Below, in pieces: positions 34,512-43,931 of a stretch of 64,000 bases of DNA. A program made the position numbers and the translations under genes. The DNA lies in NCBI RefSeq assembly GCF_021474685.1, contig NZ_JAKEIT010000012.1, positions 1 through 64,000 of the forward strand, given 5' to 3'. Source of the stretch: Tetragenococcus halophilus (lineage in GTDB: Bacteria > Bacillota > Bacilli > Lactobacillales > Enterococcaceae). The notes under the pieces are model-generated. The model did not search any database and had not been told where the DNA came from. It was given only the letters and a program-made list of their open reading frames with translations. Positions within the stretch are counted from its first letter, which is position 1. Each line of letters begins with the position of its first letter.

Positions 34512-35723
34512 TTATTTTTTTACAGCTAAAGTTGTCAGACCACAAGCGATACTTACTACTGATAAAAAACCAAAAGCAAGTATGAATGACCCATTTCCTA
34601 TTTCAATCAGTTGACCTAAAATCATAGGGGATAAAAAACCGCCTAAGGTGCCTCCAGTATTAATAATCCCAATAGCAGAGCCTATGGAATGCTCATCCAT
34701 AATTTTGTGTGGTAAAGTAAAAATCGCCGTAAAACCCGAAACTACGACCATACTAAGTAAAATTAACGCTAGCATTGAAAAAATCAAATGATTGGAAAAT
34801 ACAAATAACAAAACCAATACAGCAGATATCAACGATACAGAGAAAATAAATCCTTTTTCTTTACCCAAAAATATTTTCGTCAAAATCGAACCAGCAAAAA
34901 TCGTTCCCAAGGTTTGAAATACGGCATTAGCAGAAAGTAAATAACCAATTGTTGTGATATCTAAACTGAATTTTTGTTCCAAAAAAGATGGTAACCATGA
35001 CATATTCCCATACATGACGATATTAATTAAAAGCATCGCCAAAAATAAGATCAACACATTTCGATCTTTCAATAATTTTTTGAACGAGGCTGAATTTTGC
35101 ACGGGACCTTTTTTTACAGCTAAATCTTTAGGGACAAAAAGCGTCACCAAAATAATTGATATTACAAATAATAATCCCAATGCTATATAACCATAGCGCC
35201 AGTTCATACTGATTAAATTAGCCCCTATCGTAAATGCTAAAACACCACCAATACCATAGGTGGATAACATTAAAGATTGCACAAAAGTACGTTGTTCTTG
35301 CGCGAAGTTTTCCGCCACAGCTTTTGAACAACTTGGTGGGTAACCTCCATGCCCTACACCAGCAAAAAATCGAATGACCAGAAATAACATAAAACTACTC
35401 ACTGCACCAAAAGCAAATGAAAAGAATGCAATAATTCCTAAAGGTAGTAATAGTACCCTTTTTGCACCGATTTTGTCTGCTAGCCAACCGCCTGGAATTT
35501 GCATCAATGAATAACCTAAGAAAAATAATGACATAATCAAACCCGTTTGGTTCGCCGCTAAATTATATTCTGCTGCGATTGGAATAATTGCGGTAGAAAT
35601 CATAGTCTTATCCATATATACCATAGAATAGCCGATCATTAATGCGAAAATAATACCAACAGTATTTTTGGCTTTTCCCTGTTCAACATTTGTTTCCAAG
35701 TTTTTACACTGCCTTTCCAACAT
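34512..35723 (-). CDS. MFS transporter, anion:cation symporter-like
   Basis: About 403 aa with twelve hydrophobic segments. The MFS signature appears as GGWLADKIGAKRVLLLPLG after helix 2, and FFAGVGHGGYPPSCSKAVAENF resembles the ACS (phthalate/hexuronate-type) group. It should import an organic acid, sugar acid or similar substrate. The start at 35723 has TGGAG about 8 nt upstream; the longer reading lacks a site. No catabolic genes adjoin, so the substrate is open. Confidence 0.82.
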   Translation of the reverse strand: MLERQCKNLETNVEQGKAKNTVGIIFALMIGYSMVYMDKTMISTAIIPIAAEYNLAANQTGLIMSLFFLGYSLMQIPGGWLADKIGAKRVLLLPLGIIAFFSFAFGAVSSFMLFLVIRFFAGVGHGGYPPSCSKAVAENFAQEQRTFVQSLMLSTYGIGGVLAFTIGANLISMNWRYGYIALGLLFVISIILVTLFVPKDLAVKKGPVQNSASFKKLLKDRNVLILFLAMLLINIVMYGNMSWLPSFLEQKFSLDITTIGYLLSANAVFQTLGTIFAGSILTKIFLGKEKGFIFSVSLISAVLVLLFVFSNHLIFSMLALILLSMVVVSGFTAIFTLPHKIMDEHSIGSAIGIINTGGTLGGFLSPMILGQLIEIGNGSFILAFGFLSVVSIACGLTTLAVKK

Positions 35724-35854
35724 ATTTTTACTCCAAATAACTTTCAAAAAATGAATATAAATTGCTTCATCTATTTTGTTATTATTCTAGCCTCTTTTAT
35801 TATAACATGTGTTCAAAAAATTTAATTAAAATAAAAAGAGCTACAGAATTCGCA

Positions 35855-35890
35855 ACAAAAAACTGCAAAGCCATTATAGTAGCTTTGCAG
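35855..35890 (-). terminator. Terminator of the PfoR-like IIC gene
   Basis: Minus strand: CTGCAAAGC / GCTTTGCAG arms followed by a T-run, 30 bp after the stop at 35923. Confidence 0.85.
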
Positions 35891-35922
35891 AATTTCTTTT
35901 TTCGTTATTTTTTTTTAAAATG

Positions 35923-36960
35923 TTATCCTAAAAACTCAAATACTTCTTGTCGTTTATACAAGTTCAACACTTTTTCGCAAGCATATTGCGAAACAATTGC
36001 TGCAGCAGCTGGGATAACGATCCAACAGATAAGCGCCATAAGAGGTGCTTGTCCACCATCAATCGCAGCAAAAGGACCTACTAAACCTACTAAACCAAAA
36101 CCGGCAGAAGCTGGTGTTCCTGTAATACCTAAAAATGCTACCGGAAGAGCAGCTACAATAGCTGTAAAAAAGCATGGCACTAAGATAACGGGCTTACGGA
36201 ACAAGTTTGGCATCATCATTTTCATTGCGCCTAAAGCAATTGCGATGGTAATACCTGATTTATTAATTCTCCATGAATTAACAACTAAAACAATAGTCGT
36301 CGCGCCGACACCCATTGCTGCGGCACCGGCAGCAACGCCATCCAATTGAATCGCTAGACCAATAGCAATCGTTGAGATTGGGGAAATAATCAATAGAGCA
36401 AATGAACAAGAAATCAAAATACTCATCAAAACCGGCTGTAAAGTTGTAAATGTATTAATAGCTGTACCAATAGCTGCAGAGATAGCAGTAATATAAGGAT
36501 ATAAATAAAGGCCGATTAAGCTTGCTCCAGTACCAACAACAATAGGAGTACCAATAATTTCAACTGAACCAAATTTATCACCGATTAATAAAATTAAACC
36601 TACAGCAATTGCTGCTGTGATCATCGTATTGATGATATCACCAGTACCAGCACCTATAAACGCGCCTGCTTCATCATTAAATTGAATTGAACCAGAGCCA
36701 ATTAAAGCCGCAACGCCGACAACAGACATCCGCATCGGATTTAAATTAAATTGTAATCCAATCAAAAAACCGATAACTGCAGGGGTTGCAATTTGAAAAA
36801 GTTCCGTCGCCTGAGTCCAAGTCACTGCAAATGAATTATCGCCAAAGGCTCCTAATATGACAGATAAAACCGCATTCGGGATTAAACCAACAATAATTCC
36901 TGTTGCTGTTCCTGCTAATATTTTATTCAAAAACCTTTTCGGTGTTAGAGCTTCTTCCAT
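35923..36960 (-). CDS. PTS IIC-like membrane protein, PfoR type
   Basis: 345-aa polytopic protein of the PTS_EIIC_2 family (PfoR-like), with about ten glycine/alanine-rich helices, the segment GTATGIIVGLIPNAVLSVILG near residues 17-37 and VGATTIVLVVNSWRINKSG. It has no IIA or IIB domain or neighbour. PfoR was first described as a positive regulator in Clostridium, but the family looks like an orphan permease. It lies alone on the minus strand with AAAGGAAG before the ATG. Confidence 0.82.
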   Translation of the reverse strand: MEEALTPKRFLNKILAGTATGIIVGLIPNAVLSVILGAFGDNSFAVTWTQATELFQIATPAVIGFLIGLQFNLNPMRMSVVGVAALIGSGSIQFNDEAGAFIGAGTGDIINTMITAAIAVGLILLIGDKFGSVEIIGTPIVVGTGASLIGLYLYPYITAISAAIGTAINTFTTLQPVLMSILISCSFALLIISPISTIAIGLAIQLDGVAAGAAAMGVGATTIVLVVNSWRINKSGITIAIALGAMKMMMPNLFRKPVILVPCFFTAIVAALPVAFLGITGTPASAGFGLVGLVGPFAAIDGGQAPLMALICWIVIPAAAAIVSQYACEKVLNLYKRQEVFEFLG

Positions 36961-37165
36961 AATTTTCGCTTCCTTTCAACTCCTATAAATTTCCTAAAAC
37001 ATTATAATAGGGTTTCTGCTATTTTCTATAGTTAAATTGAAAATTTTCAGAATTTTTATTTATCGATTATTATAACGAAAGCAAATCCAAATTGCAATAG
37101 AATTGTCTGAAAATAACGAATATACTGATAATTTTTTTGATTAATCAGCATTTTCCTAAAAAAGC

Positions 37166-37241
37166 CAAAAAAATCCCGTCAGTAGACTACTGACGGGAAA
37201 GGAGTTAAAAATGAAAAAGTGTTTATTAGGGTTGTTTCGTT
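37166..37241 (-). ncRNA. Candidate small RNA, copy 3
   Basis: Third copy of the 33 kb element. The terminator stem at 37175-37197 is a perfect 11-bp pair (CCCGTCAGTAG / CTACTGACGGG) followed by seven T. A TATAAA -10-like box lies at 37248-37253. The conserved pyrimidine-rich region with CTCCTTT is intact; one base is inserted relative to copies 1 and 2. Confidence 0.62.
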
Positions 37242-37333
37242 GGTACATTTATAATGTAACGAAGAAATATGAATAAATTGTGATAATTATTTTCTAAAAC
37301 CTTTAAATTTATGCTATTTCTCTTTCGATTTAA

Positions 37334-37402
37334 AAAAGAGCGTTGAGAAAGAATCTTGGAGAATTATACACAATGTGTTTTTGTGCGTCCCAACGCTCTT
37401 TA
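37334..37402 (-). terminator. Long hairpin terminator of the SGNH hydrolase gene
   Basis: Arms AAAGAGCGTTG / CAACGCTCTTT around an internal AT-rich loop; A/T runs on both sides. Located 170 bp after the stop at 37576. Confidence 0.7.
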
Positions 37403-37575
37403 TTTATTAATGATATCACTTACAAACTTAAAAAGATAGCATGTTTTTTTAATTAAAAACATAAAACAGCAGTATTACTGAGAGAATAGGTTTAACTAGA
37501 TATTATCAAGAAAGCAACGTGCAATTTAGACATTGTTTAACAAATAATTATTGGTGTTTTTTTGCAATACAATGT

Positions 37576-38304
37576 TTATTCTTCTTTGCTGATTTGCTGA
37601 TAAAAAATCTCTGCTAGTGCCTCAGAACCTTCTTCATCTGGATGAATTCCATCGGGAAAGTATTCTGAATGACCCCTCATTTCTTCATAGACATCGACAA
37701 ATTCTAGTCCGAACTCATCAGCTGTTTCTTCTACTACATCTCGCACGTTAATAACAACACCCGAATCAATGGAACCACTGATGACGTCACTTTCAATAAA
37801 AGCTGGCGGTGGGGAAGCTAAGATAATCCTGGAAACACTTGCTAGATCCTGATAGTTTTTAAGAAGTGCTTCATATTCCTCTTTAAATTGATCTGCACCA
37901 TTCCAATTAGTTGCCTTTGTATCATTGGTTTTCAACATGATAATAACAATCTCTGGATTAAAATCTAAACTTTCCTCATACTCTTCTGTCGTTTCATAAG
38001 GAAAGTCGCTAGAGGATTGCGCAGCGTAATTTGACACGCCAAAATTGCGCACTGCATACCCTTCTCCTAGTAAGTTCTCTAATTGTTCAGGATAGAAATC
38101 GCCTTCGGTCGCTGCGATATACATATCATAGGTAATACTATCGCCAACAGCAGCAATTCGTGTATCACTAGCCGTTACGCCTTCGTTCTCATTATCAGGA
38201 CTTGACCTAGCATTAAAGTAAAATATTACAGCAAAAATTATGACAAGCAGGAGTAAAATAAATAAAACGATATTGATTCTTTTTTTCCTGAATAAATTTC
38301 TCAT
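37576..38304 (-). CDS. SGNH/GDSL-type esterase, membrane-anchored
   Basis: 242 aa. An N-terminal basic stretch and membrane anchor (INIVLFILLLLVIIFAVIFYF, about residues 10-29) are followed by an SGNH hydrolase: block I AAVGDSITYDMYIA with the catalytic Ser, MLKTNDTKA in place of the GxND block, and block V DGIHPDEEGSEALAE with Asp and His. It probably deacylates a surface polymer or lipid outside the membrane. Monocistronic. Confidence 0.82.
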   Translation of the reverse strand: MRNLFRKKRINIVLFILLLLVIIFAVIFYFNARSSPDNENEGVTASDTRIAAVGDSITYDMYIAATEGDFYPEQLENLLGEGYAVRNFGVSNYAAQSSSDFPYETTEEYEESLDFNPEIVIIMLKTNDTKATNWNGADQFKEEYEALLKNYQDLASVSRIILASPPPAFIESDVISGSIDSGVVINVRDVVEETADEFGLEFVDVYEEMRGHSEYFPDGIHPDEEGSEALAEIFYQQISKEE

Positions 38305-38365
38305 GGAACTGCTCCCTTTTTATATAAGGATACACAAATTCACTTACTTTTTAAATAAATCAGCT

Positions 38366-38405
38366 AAAAAAGCTAGGATAAACAATGAATTGCTCAACCT
38401 AGCTT
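38366..38405 (-). terminator. Terminator of the deo operon
   Basis: Minus-strand arms AAGCTAGGTTGAGCA / ATCCTAGCTTTTTT-like, directly after the deoR stop at 38425. Confidence 0.82.
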
Positions 38406-38424
38406 AGTATTCAAACGCTCTATT

Positions 38425-39378
38425 TTATAGCTCATAATCTATCAAGTTTTGCGCCAAAACTGAATCAAAAATCCCATAGTTAGCATAACCTGCTTTTAAT
38501 ACGGCATGGACTGCCGCAGCTTTTTTAGCGCCACCAGCAACCAGAATTGAATGCTCTTTCTTTTGCAATTCTGTTAGCTCAATGCCAACTGTGCGATGAT
38601 CTAACTCGTGGTTAACTATCTGTCCTTGTTCATCAATAAAACGTGAGACAATATCGCCTACAGCCTTATCTCGCAGCTTTTTCTTTTGCTTTTCATCTAA
38701 GTAGCCCAAATTAAAAAGTAAAGCGTCTTTACGCACAGAGCCGACTGTAAACAACGCAATATTCGCTTTTTTTCCAAGATTCAGAATTGATCGAATAAAA
38801 CGGTCCTGTTCAACAAATTCTTTAGTGGTTCGTTCATCAAAAAAGGTCGGTAGAGGCAGATGTTGTGCTTGGGCATTAAAAGCGTTAGCTAATTCATTAA
38901 TACTTTCATAGGCGTAAGTTTTTTCATGATCAAAACTAAAGCCTCCCTTTAGCTGGACAGTTTGAACCCCTGTAATCTCCTGCTTTTCTAAATGGGACGT
39001 CACCGAATGAATCGTTTTACCCCAACCAATACCAATAATATCTGTTGGCTGTACAATCTTTGTTAAATACAATGCAGTATAGGCGCCTAGTCGATGAAGC
39101 ATTGTTTTTTGTGATTGATATTGGTCAGGGACAATTTGAATATTTGCTTTATATTTTTCGCTTAAAGTTTCTGCCAAAGTTTGAAAATCGACAAAAGGAT
39201 TTTCCACCTTAATTTTAACCAAACCTTCTTCTTTAGCAATTTGTAAAGACCGCGAAATTGTTGGTCGGGACACCTGCAACTTCTCGGCAATCGCAGTTTG
39301 CCCAAGATTTTCTTCATAGTAAAGCTTGGCAATTGTCATCGCTTGTTTTAGTTTGGCTTTTCTATCCTTTTTTGCCAT
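38425..39378 (-). CDS. deoR: Deoxyribonucleoside regulator, SorC/DeoR_Bacillus type
   Basis: About 317 aa. HTH at residues about 20-45 (YYEENLGQTAIAEKLQVSRPTISRSLQ) and a sugar-phosphate-binding domain (DIIGIGWGKTIHSV; GDIVSRFIDEQGQIV). This is the Bacillus DeoR type, which senses deoxyribose 5-phosphate and represses deo genes. The start at 39378 has GGTGG upstream. It is the last gene of deoC-deoB-deoR, 15 bp after deoB. Confidence 0.85.
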   Translation of the reverse strand: MAKKDRKAKLKQAMTIAKLYYEENLGQTAIAEKLQVSRPTISRSLQIAKEEGLVKIKVENPFVDFQTLAETLSEKYKANIQIVPDQYQSQKTMLHRLGAYTALYLTKIVQPTDIIGIGWGKTIHSVTSHLEKQEITGVQTVQLKGGFSFDHEKTYAYESINELANAFNAQAQHLPLPTFFDERTTKEFVEQDRFIRSILNLGKKANIALFTVGSVRKDALLFNLGYLDEKQKKKLRDKAVGDIVSRFIDEQGQIVNHELDHRTVGIELTELQKKEHSILVAGGAKKAAAVHAVLKAGYANYGIFDSVLAQNLIDYEL

Positions 39379-39393
39379 TTTTTCCACCAACTT

Positions 39394-40581
39394 CTAAATC
39401 AATTCTGACAAAAAACTCTTTCCTTTAGCTGTTCCTTCTACATTAAAGTTATCTAATACTGTGGCACCAAGATCTGAGAAGGTATCTCGCACGCCTAAGC
39501 TTCCATTTTTTTCCATACTTGGAGAATAGGCTAGAAGGGGTACTTGTTCTCTAGTATGATCTGTTCCCTTAAATCCAGGATCATTGCCGTGATCGGCAGT
39601 AATAAGTAATAAGTCGTCTTCTTTTAATTTTTCTAATACAGTCGCCAAACGTTGATCAAAGTCCATCAAAGCTTGTCCAAAACCAATAGGATTACGACGA
39701 TGCCCATACATTGAATCAAAATCCACCAAGTTAACAAAGCAAAAACCATTAAAATCTTGTGCCATTACATGATCGACATGGTTCATACCATCCATATTAT
39801 CTTCATTATGGTAAACTTCATCTAAACCATTTCCCGAAAAAATATCGCTGATTTTTCCTATACCAATTGTTTTGATATCATTTTTTTGTAGATAATCCAA
39901 ATCCGTTTGACCTGTTGGCTCTAATGAATAATCATGGCGATGAGAGGTCCGTGTAAAATTATTTTTATTTGTGCCCACATAAGGACGAGCAATCACACGT
40001 CCTAACGTATACTTAGGACCATTAACCAAACTACGAGCGTACTCACAAATTCGGTATAGTTCATCTAGTGGAATCACTTCTTCATGCGCTGCAATTTGCA
40101 AAACAGAATCTCCAGAAGTATAAATAATCAGATCTCCTGTTTCTAATTGATGTTCGCCCAATTCTTCAATAATTTTCGTCCCTGAAGCGGGTCGATTTCC
40201 TACGATTTTACGTCCGGAAAAATCCGCAATTTTAGCTAATAATTCATCAGGAAATCCCTCTGGAAAAAAATCTAATGGTTGGGTTACAGGAAGTCCCATC
40301 ATTTCCCAATGACCATCCATACTATCTTTACCAGCTGATATCTCTGTCATTTTGCCATAATAACCCAGCGGACTGTCCACTGCAGGAACTCCTTCAATGG
40401 CTTGCCCACGCAAATTGGAAAGCCCCATCTTTTGTAAATTAGGTAGTGCAAGTTTTCCTTTATAAGCTTCTCCAATATGCCCTAAAGTATCCGAGCCTTC
40501 ATCTCCAAATTTGTCTGCATCTGGTGCAGCACCTGTTCCTACTGAGTCTAATACAATGGTAAAAATTCGTTTATAACTCAT
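39394..40581 (-). CDS. deoB: Phosphopentomutase
   Basis: About 395 aa, standard for DeoB. Metal-binding motifs are [20 protein letters not shown] at the N-terminus, [16 protein letters not shown] in the middle and [24 protein letters not shown] near the C-terminus (alkaline phosphatase-like superfamily). It interconverts (deoxy)ribose 1- and 5-phosphate. The start at 40581 has AGGAGG 8 nt upstream, overlapping the deoC stop. Confidence 0.96.
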   Translation of the reverse strand: MSYKRIFTIVLDSVGTGAAPDADKFGDEGSDTLGHIGEAYKGKLALPNLQKMGLSNLRGQAIEGVPAVDSPLGYYGKMTEISAGKDSMDGHWEMMGLPVTQPLDFFPEGFPDELLAKIADFSGRKIVGNRPASGTKIIEELGEHQLETGDLIIYTSGDSVLQIAAHEEVIPLDELYRICEYARSLVNGPKYTLGRVIARPYVGTNKNNFTRTSHRHDYSLEPTGQTDLDYLQKNDIKTIGIGKISDIFSGNGLDEVYHNEDNMDGMNHVDHVMAQDFNGFCFVNLVDFDSMYGHRRNPIGFGQALMDFDQRLATVLEKLKEDDLLLITADHGNDPGFKGTDHTREQVPLLAYSPSMEKNGSLGVRDTFSDLGATVLDNFNVEGTAKGKSFLSELI

Positions 40582-40595
40582 TATTGTCTTCCTCC

Positions 40596-41255
40596 TCAAG
40601 CCAAAATTTTCTTAGTCGCACTGACGCCTAGACGACTTGCACCCGCTTCAATCATTGCAACAGCTTCATCATAACTATGGATACCACCAGAAGCTTTCAC
40701 ACCTAAACGATCACCAACTGTTTCGCGCATTAAGCGAACATCTTCTGTTTTTGCTCCTGCTGAACTAAAACCTGTCGAAGTCTTAACAAAATCAGCTTTG
40801 GCACTTTCCGCTAGTTGACAAGCTTTCACAATATGATCTGCATCAAGAAAAGAAGTTTCAATAATAACTTTTAATATTTTTCCATATTCGTGTACGGTAT
40901 TGGCAACAGCAACAATATCACCTTCAACAGCTTCATCATTTTCGCTAAGAAGTTGACCGATGTTAATCACCATATCGATTTCATCAGCACCTTTTTTGAT
41001 TGCAGATTCTGCCTCTGCAACCTTAGCTTCTGTGGTCATTGCTCCTAATGGAAATCCAACGACTACGCAAGTTTCAATATTAGTATCAGCCAATCTTTCT
41101 TTTACAAAAGAAGCCCAGTAAGAGTTCACACATACAGCTGCCGTATTAAATTCTTTTGCCTCTTCACAAGTTTGTTGAATCTGTTCTTTAGTTGCATTAG
41201 CTTGCAAATTCGTATGATCCAAATAAGCAGCCAGTTCTTCTTTTTTCAATGCCAT
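40596..41255 (-). CDS. deoC: Deoxyribose-phosphate aldolase
   Basis: 219-aa class I aldolase. It begins [18 protein letters not shown]; the Schiff-base lysine lies in [15 protein letters not shown], and the phosphate-binding region is [14 protein letters not shown]. It splits deoxyribose 5-phosphate into acetaldehyde and glyceraldehyde 3-phosphate, feeding AdhE and glycolysis. It is the first gene of the operon. Confidence 0.96.
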   Translation of the reverse strand: MALKKEELAAYLDHTNLQANATKEQIQQTCEEAKEFNTAAVCVNSYWASFVKERLADTNIETCVVVGFPLGAMTTEAKVAEAESAIKKGADEIDMVINIGQLLSENDEAVEGDIVAVANTVHEYGKILKVIIETSFLDADHIVKACQLAESAKADFVKTSTGFSSAGAKTEDVRLMRETVGDRLGVKASGGIHSYDEAVAMIEAGASRLGVSATKKILA

Positions 41256-41318
41256 TTTCTGTATCCCCTTTCATTTACAATTAAAATAATAACAATGTTT
41301 TTTACAAATGTAAATGAT

Positions 41319-41340
41319 ATTGATGAAAATCTGTTCAAAT
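41319..41340 (-). promoter_or_regulatory. Possible DeoR operator upstream of deoC
   Basis: Minus-strand word TTTGAACAGATTTTCATCAA resembles the known Bacillus DeoR palindrome ATTGAACAAAATTTCAAT in both half-sites. It lies about 65 bp upstream of deoC, where control by the co-encoded DeoR is expected. Confidence 0.4.
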
Positions 41341-41357
41341 GTAGATAAAAATTTTAA

Positions 41358-41386
41358 AAAGCCTAGCAAATTATTCTGCTAGGCCA
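41358..41386 (-). terminator. Terminator of the amidohydrolase gene
   Basis: Minus-strand arms GGCCTAGCAG / TTTGCTAGGC and a T-run, adjoining the stop at 41392. Confidence 0.82.
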
Positions 41387-41391
41387 ACTTT

Positions 41392-42615
41392 TTAGCGAAA
41401 AATCTTCACTTCTTTTTTCGTCTCAACGGTGATCTGTCCATTTTTAATCACATACAATCTAGTAGGAATATCGATAATCGCATCTTTTACCACTTTTGTG
41501 TCAAGAAGGACAACATCCGCTTGATTTCCTTTTTCAATGCCATATTTTTTTAACCCGAGCGCCTTAGCTGGATTACTTGTAATCATTGGTAGTACAGTCA
41601 CTATGTCGTCTGCACCTCCTAAGTGGGCTGTAGGGATCGCAAGCATCGCACTTTGTAAAATATCTCCGTTACCATAAGGCGTAAAGGCATTACGGATATT
41701 ATTTGTACTAATAGAAACGTTAAGACCACTATCACGGAACTTGCGAATCGGGGTAATTGCACGTCGAACATTATATTCGTCATGACGTGCGCCTAAATGC
41801 AAATCAGTCGGTGGCAGAGAAATCACGTGAATATTGGCTTCTTTCATCAACTCAATGATAGGATACAATTTTTCATCTGGTAAAGCATGCATAGCAGTAA
41901 AATGTCCAACTGTTACCCGTCCTTGGTAGCCTTCTTCGATAGTCTTTTTACACAGATATTCAATGGAAATATTATCTGCTTCATCGCTAAAGTCCTGATG
42001 CAAGTCGATATCTTTATCATACTTTTTAGCGATTTCAAAAATTAAATCAATATGCTCATTAGCTGGCGCGTCGTTATATGGTATACCTCCAACAACGTCA
42101 GCTCCTTTTTCCATGGCTTCATACATCATCTTCTCCGTACCAGGCGCTTTAAAAATCCCTTCTTGCGGAAAAGCAACGACTTGAATATCAACCAAGTTTT
42201 TATATTCTTCTTTCAAATCTAAAATCGTATCAAAACCCGTAAAACCTTGGGCCGGATCAAATTCTGCGTGCGACCGAATAGCTGTTACTCCGTGAGCCAC
42301 AATCATATCTAATACTCTTCGTGCACGATCATAAACATCTTCTTTGGTAAAAGTAGGCTTTAACTCTGCAGTAACCGTTATCGCTTCTTGTAAGGTTCCA
42401 GATTTATTAGGACGGCGATCTGAAATTAGTGCTTTATCCAAGTGGACATGACTTTCTACAAATCCTGGCACTAAAACACGCCCCTTTGCATCGATCTCTT
42501 TTTCTGCTTGTTCTCCTATATCTTCTGCAACTTGAATGATCTTTCCATCATCAATTGCAACGTCCTGTAAAGGCCGATCATCTTCAATTCGAGCATTTTT
42601 AATCAATAAATCCAT
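41392..42615 (-). CDS. Cytosine deaminase-like amidohydrolase
   Basis: 407-aa metal-dependent amidohydrolase of the cytosine deaminase/AtzC-like group. Metal ligands: PGFVESHVHLDKALI near residues 51-65 (HVHLDK), a mid-sequence HQDFSDE where the cytosine deaminase HxDE is expected, GHFTAMHALP, and NNIRNAFTPYGNGDIL in the place of the SDNxxDP loop. It deaminates or hydrolyses an N-heterocycle or amide; the exact substrate is unknown. Carbamate kinase and an MFS gene across the IS suggest a nitrogen-scavenging pathway. AGGAGG precedes the ATG, but only about 40 bp of native upstream sequence remains before the IS remnant. Confidence 0.82.
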   Translation of the reverse strand: MDLLIKNARIEDDRPLQDVAIDDGKIIQVAEDIGEQAEKEIDAKGRVLVPGFVESHVHLDKALISDRRPNKSGTLQEAITVTAELKPTFTKEDVYDRARRVLDMIVAHGVTAIRSHAEFDPAQGFTGFDTILDLKEEYKNLVDIQVVAFPQEGIFKAPGTEKMMYEAMEKGADVVGGIPYNDAPANEHIDLIFEIAKKYDKDIDLHQDFSDEADNISIEYLCKKTIEEGYQGRVTVGHFTAMHALPDEKLYPIIELMKEANIHVISLPPTDLHLGARHDEYNVRRAITPIRKFRDSGLNVSISTNNIRNAFTPYGNGDILQSAMLAIPTAHLGGADDIVTVLPMITSNPAKALGLKKYGIEKGNQADVVLLDTKVVKDAIIDIPTRLYVIKNGQITVETKKEVKIFR

Positions 42616-42654
42616 TTGTTATATCCTCCTAATAAAGTTTAAGCTATGCAAAAA

Positions 42655-43775
42655 TAAAAGTGGAAGCGAACGCGAATAAGTATACTTTTGTTTGGAAGAA
42701 AGCGGTCGATCGCTTCTATCCTAAATTAAAAGAAAAAGAAATGAAAATTTATGAGGAAGAAATCGCGCCTTTGATCGAACAGGAAATGATACGAGAAAAT
42801 AACGACGCATTTACAAAAGAAGAAATTTTCACGTTAAATGATCTTTTACAAGAAGAAATTGAAAAAGTAAACGAAGAATTACAAACGGTTACAAAGAAAG
42901 AACAAAGCAGCTCTTTAAAGAAAAAACGTCGTCAGTTAAAAAAGTACCGAAACCAATGTCATAATGATTTTATTCCCAGAGAGCAGAAATACGAAAGGTA
43001 TTATAAAACGTTTAAAGGACGAAATAGTTTTTCTAAAACCGATCCCGACGCAACTTTTATGCGTATGAAAGATGACGCTATGATGAATGGGCAATTGAAA
43101 GCTGGTTATAATGTGCAAATTGCGACAGAAAACCAGTTCGTTTTGCATACCCAAATTTATCCCAATCCAACGGATACCCAAACATTGATTCCTTTTATGA
43201 ATACTTTTCCAGAGAGCGTAAAACCTTCGACCTATGTGGTCGCAGATGCTGGCTATGGCAGCCAAGAGAATCTTGAATTCCTAGAAAGTTCACCTTGGAC
43301 GGGAATCGTAAAATATGGCATGTATGAAAAAGAGCAAAAACGGAAATATCTTCAATCAGAAAAAAATTTAGCCAACTGGACCTACATACAAGAAGAAAAT
43401 GCTTATGTCCATCCCGATGGGACGTATTACGCCTTTGATTATATTCGACGGCAGAAAACGAACACCGGATATGTAAGGTTTTCTCATGTTTATCGCTCAA
43501 CGGACCCTTTTTATCAAAACGGGAAAAAGTCTTTATGGATAAACTACGACTATGAAGCCCACAAATTAAAAATCAAAGAAAAGCTTTCATCAAAAGAAGG
43601 CGCGAAACGTTACGGACAGCGTAAAATCGATGTGGAACCCGCCTTTGGACAAGTGAAGGCGAATTTAGGTTTCACTCGATTTTCTGTCCGTGGGCAATCT
43701 AAGGTGGAAAATGAAACCCAACTGATCTTTATGGCGAATAATCTACGAAAATACCATAAAAGAAAAGAGAAATAA
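42655..43775 (+). pseudogene. IS1182-family transposase, 5'-truncated
   Basis: C-terminal roughly 370 aa of an IS1182-family transposase, starting in the middle of the conserved EANANKYTFVWKKA motif; complete members are about 500-560 aa, so the N-terminal third is missing. The catalytic-core segments DPDATFMRMKDD, VADAGYGSQEN and the C-terminal RKIDVEPAFGQVKANLGFTRF and GQSKVENETQLIFMANNLRK are intact. It cannot encode an active enzyme alone. Orientation is opposite to the flanking genes. Confidence 0.88.
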
Positions 43776-43787
43776 GGAAAGAAAAAG

Positions 43788-43838
43788 GAAAAATCCGGGG
43801 AAGTTTGTTAGTTCATACAAACTTTCCCGGATTTTTTT
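43788..43838 (+). terminator. Terminator of the IS1182 transposase
   Basis: Perfect arms AAATCCGGGGAAGTTTGT / ACAAACTTTCCCGGATTT (one G:U/G:A position) followed by T7. Confidence 0.88.
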
Positions 43839-43931
43839 GTGATTCAAAGTTAGGTTAGGCTTTTTGTCCCAGCTTCTACTTTTATTTACAGTTTCTGTTA
43901 GCATTCCTACTATACCCAACGATCCAAAGCT

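Larger units (their letters stand above)
42655..43880 (+). mobile_element. IS1182-family remnant (right end retained)
   Basis: Left boundary is the abrupt start of transposase homology at about 42655, next to the amidohydrolase leader. The right side includes the terminator and the palindrome-like CTTTTTGTCCCAGCTTC near 43860-43878, a likely IS end. It separates the amidohydrolase from arcC. Confidence 0.7.

Noticed and set aside
37211..37276. Plus-strand 21-codon peptide within the small-RNA element (starts MKKCLLGLFRWY)
   Set aside because: The other two copies stop after five codons, and terminator and promoter evidence favours the minus strand.
43195..43500. Minus-strand frames inside the IS1182 transposase
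   Set aside because: Shadows of the transposase reading frame.
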